A DNA stretch of 64,000 nt from Leptasterias polaris. Its lineage: Eukaryota > Echinodermata > Asteroidea > Forcipulatida > Asteriidae. A model generated the notes under the pieces. That model had not been told where the DNA came from. It worked only from the letters and a program-made list of their open reading frames with translations, and ran no database searches. Location of the stretch: positions 1,745,501-1,809,500 of the forward strand of contig JAZGTN010000044.1 in the NCBI GenBank assembly GCA_037783415.1, in the 5' to 3' direction. This document shows, piece by piece, positions 1 to 12,020 of this stretch; positions within the stretch are counted from its first letter, which is position 1; each line of letters starts with the position of its first letter. The position numbers were made by a program, and so were the translations under genes.

Positions 1-74
1 TTCTTGCGTCGCTTCAAGCAGCTCCTTAATCCGGCTCAGGTTTTCGATCTGATGAACAGTGGGCCTCACATAGG
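1..74 (+). CDS. DGK exon (1st in window), catalytic domain
   Basis: Reads [20 protein letters not shown] and onward, a stretch highly conserved in type II DGK catalytic domains. The exon is cut by the window edge. The donor is GG|GTGAGA at 75 and the exon ends in phase 2, so the next exon supplies the last base of a Gly codon. Confidence 0.9.
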
Positions 75-3000
75 GTGAGATGGTGTTGTTGTGCTACTGT
101 TGTGAACGATGGAGATGATTTGATTGTTGGGATCGATTGAGTTGTTGGGATCGTTTGAATTGTTGGGATCGTTTGAATTGTTGGGATCGTTTGAATTGTT
201 GGGATCGTTTGAATTGTTGGGATCGTTTGAATTGTTGGGATCGTTTGAATTGTTGGGATCGATTGAATTGTTGGGATCGATTGAGTTGTTGGGATCGATT
301 AAATTGTTGGGATCGATTGAGTTGTTGGGAATGTTGGATATGATAGGAGTGTTGGGAATGTTTAAAATGTGTTATGTTTTTTGATAATGGGAATTTTAGG
401 CTTGTTGGAAATGTGTGGAATGTTGAGATTGTTTCATTTGATGGGATTGTTTGATTTTGGGGGAGTATTGGGAGTGTAATATATTTGGGGAATGTTAGGA
501 TTGTTTGTTTTGGGGGGAATGTTTGGATTGTTTGACTTTTGGAAACGTTGGGATTGTCTGATTTGGAGAATGTTGGGACTGTTTGACTTTTGGGAATGTT
601 GGGTATCCATTGATTTTGGGGAACTGTTGGGATTTGTAAATATGGGGGAAATGTTGGGATGATTAAACTGGGGAATGTTAAAATTGTTGGAAATGTTGAA
701 GATGTTGCAACTGAAAGAATTGTTGGGATTGCTGGGAATGTGAAATGTTTGGAATTTCAAACTGTTTGAAGTGATTAGAATATTGAAATGGTTTGTTTGT
801 TTGTTTTCATTGTGGGCATTTAGCTACTCTGTTGAGTGGGTGGATATCTTGTAATTTGATATTAATAACAAATATTTACAATTGTTTTGTTGACAGTTTA
901 CGGCTTTTCCAAAACTTTGACACTTTCCGGATCTTAGTGTGTGGTGGAGACGGTAGTATAGGCTGGGTGCTCTCTGAAATCGACAAGTTGAACCTTCATA
1001 AACAGGTAGATGTTATAAAGACTTTCCCCTTCAATTACTCACAGGATCTCTCGGAGATGAGCCAATTTTGTTTTCCCTGCAAAAATATCAGAATCAAATC
1101 TTGGCTAGACCTTTCTCTCCTTTCCTCACCCAGGGGTTTAAATGGGAACCTGCAAGGGTAGAGGTTGATATTGTGTTTGAAAAAGCCTTCTGAGCGCAAC
1201 GGCAACTCAGGGCTGTATACTCCCCAGGGAGCTGAGATAGATTACAGGAATGTTATTGGCCCAATAACAAGGGCACTAATGTCATGCGAATTGATACGTT
1301 GTTGTAAAATGTGCTATAGACGATGTGACCTCTGACGTCATTTGAAAATCATAACATGATGCGCGCGCATGTCGCCGGGCAAAACCGTTGTGTACTTGAC
1401 AGCCAGCTAGAAAGTACACGCAATATTACCATGACTACGCGTCTTTTTGCCCGGCGGAACATGACTTGGACAACAGACTTGTCAACAGAGGGCGGTTTGA
1501 ATGTAAACAGAGGTCACATCGTCTATATAAGAAATAGTTATTATTATAAAAGAAAGGTTTTTAGGCCCGGTTCATACTTCTCCCGAAAAGCAAATGCAAA
1601 GCAAATTTTGGTGATGCAATAATTGGTACACTCTGTTTTTCCAATTGTGGCACAAGAAAATTTGCTTTGCTTTCACTTTCACGTTAAGTATGATCCAGGC
1701 TTTATTCTTTATATAATGTTGCTCTAGCTTCTGCAGCTAATTAGTCGGCATGCAACTTTTCAGCTGATCGACTGATTTTCTCCTTTTGGGTTTGTCAGCT
1801 GTGTCATTAGAAATTGAAATACAATTTACAAATTCTTGCTGTGCCTGGCGCTGTCGTCTTTTCTTGACAAACTTCAGATGGATGCCTGAGTTAGAAATCG
1901 GTTTCTTTTAGACCAAGGGCAAAATAATATCCAATTTAAAGGGAAGTGGTATTTTTGAAAAGTTATTTCAAATAAATTTCAGGCCTGTGATTTTTCCAGC
2001 AATTTTTCATAAATCTCTCATCTTCTTAGACTTTTTTGAAGTTCTAAAGTTGCCATTACAGCGCAGAAAAAAAACTCGCTGTAGATGGCATTCTGACCAA
2101 ACCTCTAGATTTCTGTTTGTGGTGGTGTCGAGAGTCTGTACATGTATTTTTATACACAATAGAGCCAGGGGGGAAGTGTAGGGGTTTCAGTCCTGACGGA
2201 GACATTGCAACTGCACATGCCCATTGATCATCTCACTTTGCTCATTGACATCTCCTGATACATTTTGCATCCTGTCTGAAGGAATTCATTGAATATGACT
2301 TACATTGAGCCTAACTCTGGGCTTGTTCTGGCTGGAAGCTGTCCAAAATCAATCAGAAAATTACTTCAGTTTATCGTAACTCAAGGCCAAAATGTATGTA
2401 ATTTAGTTTGCCTGGCCTTATGATAGGAGCAGGCAATACTGGGCTGAGTTTATTCCTTGTTGTTTTGGTTAGGAGCTGTACCAAATCCATCAAAATTCTC
2501 CACTGTTTGGTAAATTCAAAGTCCCAAATCCCAAATCTAGTGAAAAAAATCTGCTGTATATAATTTAAAATCCTAAAGGTATGGACTCGGATGAAAATTG
2601 GTAGTCCTAGTCCTGTGTTAGTTGAAGTTGATTTTGGGGCACATCACAAAATCTATCTAACTCAAGCAAAAAACCATGCAATCGATTTTGGAGTAATTTG
2701 GTGGCTTGGGTTTAAACAATAAAAAGACGAAAGTGTTTTAAACATTGACAATGACTTGGTATTTCATCTGTCCTAACCAGTGCCAGATAGGCGTGCTACC
2801 TCTCGGCACCGGCAACGATCTCGCCAGAGTCCTGGGTTGGGGGACGGCCTGCGATGATGACGCTCAGCTTCCGACAATCCTGGAGAAACTAGAACGAGCT
2901 AGCACCAAGATGCTGGATAGGTAAGAGGGAAGAAATCAAGAGTATTTGAGGGGATGTAGGAAGGAAAAAAACTTCTAGTAAGAAATATCTGCAACCAGCT

Positions 3001-6000
3001 TGCGCGTTCACCATGGATTTGCATTGTTACGTCATTCAATTTCATGCATTAAAGGCACTGGACACGTTTGGTAATTGTCAAAGACCAGTATCCTCACTTG
3101 GTGTATCCCAACATATGCATAAAGTAACAAACCTGTGAAAATTTGGGCTCAATTGGTCATCGAAGTTGCAAGAAAATAATGAAAGAAAAAACACCCTTGT
3201 TGCACAAATTTGTGTGCTTTTCAGATGCCTGAAAAAGGCTTCAGGCCTGAAGTCTTTTTCAGATTCAAATATTTTAGTGAGAAATTACCTCTTTCTCAAA
3301 AACTACGTTACTTCAGAGGGAGTCGTTTCTCAAAATGTGTTATACTATCAACAGCTCTCCGTTGCTCTTTACCAAGTAATTTTTATGTTAATATATATTT
3401 TGAGTAATTATCAAATGTGTCCAGAGCCTTTAAGCACCGAAAGGTTAGCAAGCCTTTTCGTGTGCTGACGGTTAGCAGCGCTATGAAATGAAACTCGCAC
3501 AGTAAGACAAAATCGGCCGTTAAGCAGCTCTATGGAATTGGGCACAGATGTAAATACACCAAGGCCTGTCAAACTTGGTTTATATCAACATTTGCGATAA
3601 AGATGTAAGCTCACTTGCGAAGCCCATCAAAGTGTCATGCAATATGCAGCTTGCCCACAGTGCTTCATCAAAATAATTGTTGTATCTCTTTACGAGGTTC
3701 AAATATCATGCTCGGTAAACGTTTCACTAAAAAATTAATTGTGGATGCAGATGGAGTATATGCACGCAGGAGACGCCGGTACCAGGAGCTGTCTCCAGGT
3801 CAGCGGGGACCGTGGTGCTGAAGACGGATAGTCTAGACATCTCAGACTCCATGGAGAGCAAAGAGAAGGAGATGATCACAGCCTACGAGGACTCTGTGGC
3901 CGCTCATCTGACAAAGATACTGCACTGTGATGAGAACTCGGATGTGATATCATCAGCAAAGTAAGTTTGGGCGGGAAGAGATTTAAAGGCTGGGTATACT
4001 TTTGGTAATTGTCAAAGATTGGTGTCCTCACTTGGTGTTTTTTTCATATTATTTTGTATTATTATTTACTTTTTTATGAGAGATCGCCTTACGTTACAAG
4101 GCAACGGAAGGCCACTTCAAGGTGAGGGCTACACTTACTGCCACCAGAGGCAAGTTGCCACCTACTCCTGGGACTGAAACAGGATAACCCCCCTTCAAAG
4201 TCCGTAAGGATGTAGGCATGGGTATCATCCACATGGCTGGTAGAGCAGAATGCACTACCTTCCCAACTTTTGGTCATCGAAGTTGCAAGAAAAAAATGAA
4301 AGAAAAAAAACCCTTGTTGCATAGAATTGTGTGCTTTCAGATGCCCGAAATTCAAATTTTGGGGTGAAAAATTACCTCTTTCTCTAAGACTACATTACTT
4401 CAAAGGGGGTAAATTCTAACAATATTTTCTAATATCATCAGCTCTCCAGTGCCCTTTATCAAGTAAGTTTTTATGGTCATTAATTTTGTTGGGATTAATT
4501 ACCTGAGGTATACCCTCCCCTTTCTTCGGTTAAAAGAGATAAATATTTGATGAACGGTGAGGTATCTAGAGACTTGGGATGTCTTATCTTATGGAGAAGG
4601 GAGGGAGGGAGGGAGACAAGAAAGATTTTGTTGACTTTCTTTTGGTATAGAAATACGTTTTGAGGACTAGTGATTTAACTAGATAATTTGGAAGTTTCAT
4701 CTTTAGAAGATAAGGGGGAGAGGAAAGACTTGTTGACTTTCTGAGGGCAAGGAAAGAATTTTTGAGTAATAGGCTGTGCAAGTCTCGCGCGCATTCGAAC
4801 TTCCGGGACCATAGTGGTCCCAACCATATGGAGTTTTACGTGGGCGAGATTTTGTTTCGTCAATTATTTTAGTTTAACGTAGGTTATGACCTAGAAAAGT
4901 ATACGTTGTTGGGAATGTAATACTAAGTGATAACAAAATATGAAAGTAAAACCAATTCAACAATATAACGAAGAAAACCCAAGAATTAAACTTGACCTCA
5001 GCTTCCGGTTATTGCAAAAAATTAGGAATTTTGTGCTCGCCTCCGATCATAAAACTTACGTAGACGCTTGTTTTGGATGCGCGATTATAATCGCCAGATG
5101 CTGTAATTGCAAAGCAAACCCTTTTCATTGCAGTCTATGGTTGTTGAGGCGTCAGCATCCTCTTTAAACTGCGATACGGGTCCATTTAAGACCCGTTTGA
5201 CCTTCACGAATCCGCGTAAGGGGTTTCTAAAATGTTAACATCAAATAAGCATCCTTGTCCCAGAGTTTTATTTAAAAAAAATACCTAATATACACATTAT
5301 TGTGATTTGTTTTTTCAAAAACTAAAACCTTTCATAAAATTGTAATGATTAATTTTTTTTGTTCAGATTTTGTCGTGAGATATAATTTAAAACAAAGATT
5401 TAATTTCAGAAATAAAAATGTTCTTCGTTTGACGTGTTTTCTCGTTCGGATACGCGCGAGACTTGCACAGTCTATTATGATTTAAGTGAGGTTTTTTAGA
5501 AGGAAAGATGTTATGAGAAATGATGATGTAACTGAAATCTTTGGAAGTCTTATCTTTGAGTTGAGGGATAGGACAGAGAAAAGAAGTCGTAGGGTAAGAG
5601 ATTTTTATTTGTGTAGGGTGGGAGAAAAACCATTGAGAAACAATGATGTATCTGGAGGCTTGGAATGTCTTATCTTTAGGAGTTGAGAAGAGACAAACGT
5701 AAAGACGTTTTGATTTGTTAAGGGTGGGGGAGAAACATTTGTTTGGAAAAATTATTTTGCTGGAGACTTGGGATGTCTTATTTATGAGAGGAGATACAGT
5801 ACAGCCCTTAAATTGTATTCGAGGCACGAGGGGACCGAGACGAGCGGGACGTGTAACGGGTACTCGTACTCGCAACTCGCGAGGAGCGCTCGCTTGTTAG
5901 TCAAACAAATGAGGGCGCCCTTTGCGTAGAAGACAACAACTTGTGATTTATGGGCTCACTGTCAACTTGCGTTTTTATGGTTTTATTTTAGAGTGTTATG

Positions 6001-9000
6001 TGAGACAGTCAAAGACTTTGTTGAGAAAGTCGGCCGTGCCTATGAGCAGAGCTGCCATTCAGATGACGCCCAGGTCATGAAAGAAAAGGTACGTCGGGAG
6101 AAATACATTATGGTTTTCATGATTTCTGAATGTTTTCAAAGACTTAATTTAATCGCCTTGCCAATATTTGTTGTCAAAAGTGAATTGAAAAACAATTTTC
6201 TTGAAAGTGACAGCATTTTAGATGGTATTTGTATCATTGATGTGAATTTGCTTACTATTCTCCTGATAATTTCCAAGTCAATTCCTTAAAGTATGGCAGA
6301 AATTATGGTTTCTGCAAATTTTCTTTGAATTTTTTTCCACTGCTTTACCCTGACTTTTGGTGCTGACTAAGTTTTAGTTCATTGTTTTTTCGATGAGACT
6401 TTGGACTGATCATTGAGATCTTGCATTATTGTTGTCTTTTTATCACAGTGTGCCGTTCTCAACGAGAAACTCAAGCTCCTCCTACAGACCCTTGAGGATG
6501 AAGCTCGTGCCACGCCCATCCCGCCCGGGACAATCCCTCCTACCGCGGTAACCGACATGCACGATGACATCACCAAGGATCCACTGCACGACGGCGACAC
6601 CCTGGAGCAGATGACGGGACCGTCCACGTCAACCAAGGTTTTCAAACCACGAGATGCCTTGATGTCGCGAGCCAACAGCCTCAAGAAGGCTGTGAGGCAG
6701 ATTATTGAGCAGACGGAGAAAGGTAAGATTTGCGCTACACTGGCTCCCCTAGTCTGTATCTTCAAGGATTTGAAGAAAGGTTTTAGTATTACCAGGGGTA
6801 TAAATGGGTACCTGTGAGGGTAGAGGTTGATACTGTGTCATGAAAAAGCTTCGGAGCGCCACGGCAGCTCGGGGCTGTATACTCCCCAGGGAGCTGAGAA
6901 AGATTAAAGGAATGTTATTGGCCCAATGACCAGAGCACTAATGTAAAGCGCATTGAGACGATATTGTAAAATGCACTACACAACAATAAGTTATTATTAT
7001 TATTTCCAAAACGATGATTTCAGTTTGCGAATTTACACTCGGGGGGAAAAAAGCCAATGCACAAATGACATATTTCTCTGCTCTGTTGTTTTTTTCAGCC
7101 GTTGATGAACAAAACGCCCAGACTCAACACCACGAGGCGAAAGCAAAGGCCTTAGCCGAAAAAGCTGCTGCATCGGCTTCCAAATCCACAAGTGACCTTT
7201 CTTCCGACCAACCACCTTTGAAACCCCAAATCACCATCGTGACCCCGCCCTGCGAGTCGGACAAGGAGGACGGAGGAGTGGAGGAGGGAGAGTCGAGTCT
7301 GGAAGTGCTGGCGTCCGAGTCGGGTAAGGAGGCTCCGAGGAGTCCTAAGATGTCTTTCTCTGTGTTCACGTCCTCTACCAAGGCCAAGATTGAACGCAAG
7401 AAGGCAGGTAGGTCACTACCGACTTCTGCTCAACAAAGATGTCTTTGTTTCATCTTGTCCACCTTGTCCTTGTGTGTGTGTGTGTCTTTCTCACTCTCTC
7501 TCAGTCTGTAATTCAGTATGTTCTACCCTCTGAACCCTGTCTTTCTCATTTTGTTTTTTGTAAATTACTTTCAAATGAGAGTTGAAGCAAAGCGTTTTCA
7601 GACAAGAAAGCTCTTTGAGGTATATTATGCAGCCAAGAGGAGACTTTGGTATGCAAGATGGCCGCAGACTGACTGGGTTCAATCTTACTAGAGTAGCCTG
7701 TATTTCTTGTAAGACTCGTAGAAGCACAGAGTATACAGTGCTTATCACACACTAGTGTGAGGGTAAAATCAAAGTAATATCCTACTGGGAAGGTCTATAC
7801 AATTCTGAGCTTACACACATAAAAAAATATAAATAAAAATTTACTTGTTTCGTCTGCTGCCACCATGAAGCAAGCCAAAATCTCCTAATGTCTTTATATG
7901 TGTGCGTTTGTGCATCGTTGCAGGTATGGTGGATGGCTTTGAGTAGCACTCCGCACTAATGACGTCACTTTTGCTTAGAAAACCCGGATGTCAGACAAAC
8001 ACTTTTTGCTCACGCGATCCACCGCATCAGCGCACCAGACCGCAGTAGTACAGTACACAGAAATATAAAGCTTGGACATGTACGCATGCATACATTAGTG
8101 AAGTTTGACATCCGTATACGGAGTTCTAGTTTTAGCGTTAGTGTATAGTGCTATTAAAAACGTTGCATTCATTTGCCAAAATAATAGGTCACACCCTCCC
8201 ATTCCTCCTTGCAAATTCACCTTCGCTATCTAGCAGACCTTTATCTTTCTATTTTCTGATGAACAAATTTGAAAATCTTCCTGATTTTGGAAACTGTTTC
8301 CCTATTGTGTTGAATGTAATTCTAAATATCTCCCTGATTGTTGTTCAAAATCTACCTGATTGCAAGATGAAATTTTTAGCAGCTCTGCAAAGGAACATTT
8401 GGTTGGTAACCAGCAGGGCCCAATTTCATAGAGCTGCTTAAGCACAACAAGTAGCTAAGCATAACAAAATTTTGCTTACCAGATTAAGGTTACCAGCCAA
8501 AACTACCATGTCACATGTTCAATTTGTGACTGGTATCCTGCCCATTTCTGCTTAGCAGACAATTGTTAAGCAATATTTTCTGCTGAAGCAGCTCTATGAA
8601 ATTGGGCCCTGGCTTTATCCATGCGCCTCAAAGTGTGATGTCAGATGTTTGGACAAACATGACCTGTGCATTTTTCAACTTGCTGGAAACTTTTAGCAAG
8701 AGTAGCACCCGGTTCAGACAGGCGCTCTAGAGTCACACCAAACCAAATTATTGAATTAAGTACATGAAAAGTTTGATATTCTGAGCAACTGGACGCGCTG
8801 GAAGTCGAAAGATTGTCTGTAGCAGTCGTTTGGAACTACTCTGGAACGTCTCGGCTTTAGGCGTCAATCTTGTCATGAGCCGAACTTGATGTAAATGTTA
8901 AGTTGGCCTGTCTGAAACCAAAAATGTTTTGGGTCGTCCTAGAGTTGCTCCTTATCTATTTGGTTCGGCGCAACTCTGGGGCCCCTGTCTGAATCGGGTG

Positions 9001-11980
9001 TAAGAGGTTTAATAACATGGTAAAGGTCTGCACTGACATCCTCAACCTCCCGCTTCCCCAAACCTCATCTAAACACCATTCCTTTTTTCTCATCCCTCAT
9101 CCCATGGGCAACCCTGCACCATCCTCCCATGTAGAAAGAGAGCAGCTGAAGTCTCCTCAGACCCGAAGGGTCAGCCGTGGCAGTACGCTATCACCGGGCC
9201 CGGTGGGTCTGTCCCATCGCTTTGGTAGCATGGAGAATATATCATTCCTTCCAGGCAAGTTGTGGGGAGAAAAAAAGGAAGAACTAACCACTCTTGGGGT
9301 GTCTGGGTTGGAGGGTCTTTGCCTATGGCTTTTGGCTGAAGCAGCTATAACTAGCCGTAGCCAAACCCGTGTCGGTCATAACCCCAGCTGTCCTGTTAGT
9401 GGGTCACTATGTCACACACATGCATCTACTGCACGCACAAAATGTCACTACTTGTGGCTGCATGTTTGTGTGTAATTTTACCAAAAGTCACTCACTACAC
9501 CATTCAAAGGCATTTCTTATGACAGCAACTTACAATTCTGACAAGACCCTTAGTCTTTGCGAAACAAATGTAAAAAAAAAAGTCCATCAGTTAAACTTTT
9601 TCGATAAATCCTCAAAGAAAACCAGGTTTAGTGTGTCTCTTATGGGCTTCTAGTAATCTTTGGAACCAGGGCCTAATTTCAAAGAGCTCCTTAAGCGCAA
9701 AAATAAGCTAAGCACAACAAAATAATGCTTACCAGAGTAAGGTTACCAGCCAAAATACCATGTCACATGTACCATTTTTGACTGGTGTCCTGCTTAGTTC
9801 TGCTAAGTAGAAATTTGTTAAGCGAAATTGTCTGCTTAAGTAGCGCTATGAAATTGCGTCCAGTTGGTTTGAAGTGGACATGGCTTACAAACAGGATAGC
9901 TGTAGCGTTGTTCCAAATTATGTACTAGCTCCCCTGCAGAAGTGTAGAGGAAAAAACTCTTCTCAGACTGGCCATTTTGTCACTTTTACTACTTTTGTTT
10001 TTTGTTTTTTGCTGCATAAACTTAAAGCATTTTGGAAGTGGGTACCAAAAAAGAAAGCTTGTCTCAAATTGTCTAATTTGTCACTTGAACTGCTTCTCTT
10101 TTGTTGCATAAAGTTAAAGCCTTTTTCGGAAGTGGGTAAAAGAAAGCTAGTCAACTTGTTTGCACGAAAAATAACTTTTAAATTTGGTTTAAAAACTTCC
10201 TTTTTTATTTCTCACACAGTTCAGAGTTGCCACTATCTTACTTTGTTGCATTGCCATTTTATTCTTCTCGGTTTAATATTTCCTGTGAGTTATTTTTATT
10301 GTGGAGCCACAAACCTTCTGAAGGTGTTTCGCTCTTGAGCTCAAGAACTTTCCCAAGCTTTTATCGGATATGGAATCCAAATGAGTCTTTTTGACTTTTA
10401 GTGTGTTACCTCTATCATCATCCCTAGGGATTCTATTGGAGCGTCACAGATTTTTAAATAAACATGATTGAGTAACTTGATGTTTTCTGGTTGTAGGTTT
10501 AGACACGCTGTTGGGACCACGCTTAGGAAGAGGAAATGCTTTACTCAGTAAAAGTAAGTAACTTTAGAGGATTCTTAATAGATTTCCGATTTGCATCTGG
10601 ATAAAGAATATCATTTGTGTTGCCCCACACCGATGTGCGTCAAGAACTGTATACTTAGTACTGAACCGAGTCCTGTGAAAACAAACAAAAAACAAACAGC
10701 AACGACAAAAACATTAGGCATATTACTCCGGTGGGGTTCGAACCAGAGAATATCGAGCACGGAAGGCACAAGATGGGGGACTCGGGCTGAAATGTAAAAT
10801 TTTCACTGGACGCCATTTCAGTCAAGCAACTCTTTTGATGCGACAATAGATCAGTGCAGACGATGACCATTGCCTCCAATGATGTAACACAACAATTGCT
10901 TGCTGAAATGGCGCCCATGCTTATTTCATGTTACAACAATAGATAGAGCACCAGTTCCCCATCTTGTGCCTTGGGTGCTCTATAATCTTTGATTCAAACC
11001 CATGACCTTTGCCATTCTAGAGCAGATGTCTTACTACTAGACCATCAAGCTTGCAGCGGGTACAGCATTGATTTTAATAGATGTTAAATTTACATTGAGG
11101 ATAAAAAATATTATTTGTGTTTTACCCTTACACCAATGTTTTTAACTATTAAAAAAGTTGGGAAGGTAGTGCATCCTGCTCTACCAGCCAGGCTCCTAGT
11201 GGATGATACCCATGCCTACATCGTTAAGGACTGTGAAGGGGGTAACCCTGTTTCAGCCCCAGGAATAGGAGGCAACGTGCCCCTGGTGTCAATTGATTTG
11301 GGTCGATAGCCCAAATCAAATATGTGTAGCCCTCACCTTGAAGTGGCCGTCCGTGGCCTTGTGATGTTAGGCGATATCTCATAAAAAAATATATTAAAAA
11401 AAGATTTTCTCCTGACTCGCACAACGGATTAAGCCTATATTGTTACAGGTTTGTTATTTCATGTATATGGTTGAAAACATGAACACTGTCTGCGACTATT
11501 TTGTCAGCTCTACCAATCCTGTATAATACCTTTAGAGGTCTTTAGAGGTTTTGCCAGAGCCATTCAAATGTCCTGCAAAGTCAGATTGTTGAGGATTTTT
11601 GGGGTAAAAAGACTTAGATCCTTTACTGTTACAAAGAACTCATTCATCCGTACCAACCTACACGACAGCTTCGCTCCACCAACACCGGGCTCTTGCACAT
11701 TCCACAAACACAACGTTCCTGGGGACACCGATCCTTTTCTTTTTCAGGGCCACACCTTTGGAACTCGCTCCCTCCTAGCCTTCGGCAGGAAAGCTCCCTC
11801 ACCAACTTCAAATCACAACTAAAAAACTTTTCTTTTTGTCAACGCTTACAACTCTGTTTGGATAACTCTAATTTGCATCTTTTTGTTTTATGCCAAGACT
11901 GTACTGTAGTTCAACATCATTTTCTCGTAACCTGCGCTAGGAGTGTCAAGTTGACAGATATGGCGCATTACAAATGGCCA

Positions 11981-12020
<40 letters not shown>

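Noticed and set aside
124..384. 86-codon and 68-codon frames with hexapeptide repeats
   Set aside because: An 18-bp tandem array read in frame. It lies inside a DGK intron.
5820..5900. CpG-rich patch as a promoter
   Set aside because: Short, intronic and without a TATA, initiator or downstream alternative first exon that I can identify.
9017..9475. 152-codon plus frame
   Set aside because: Only 9135-9254 fits DGK phases and splice signals; the rest runs through intron and a dispersed repeat.
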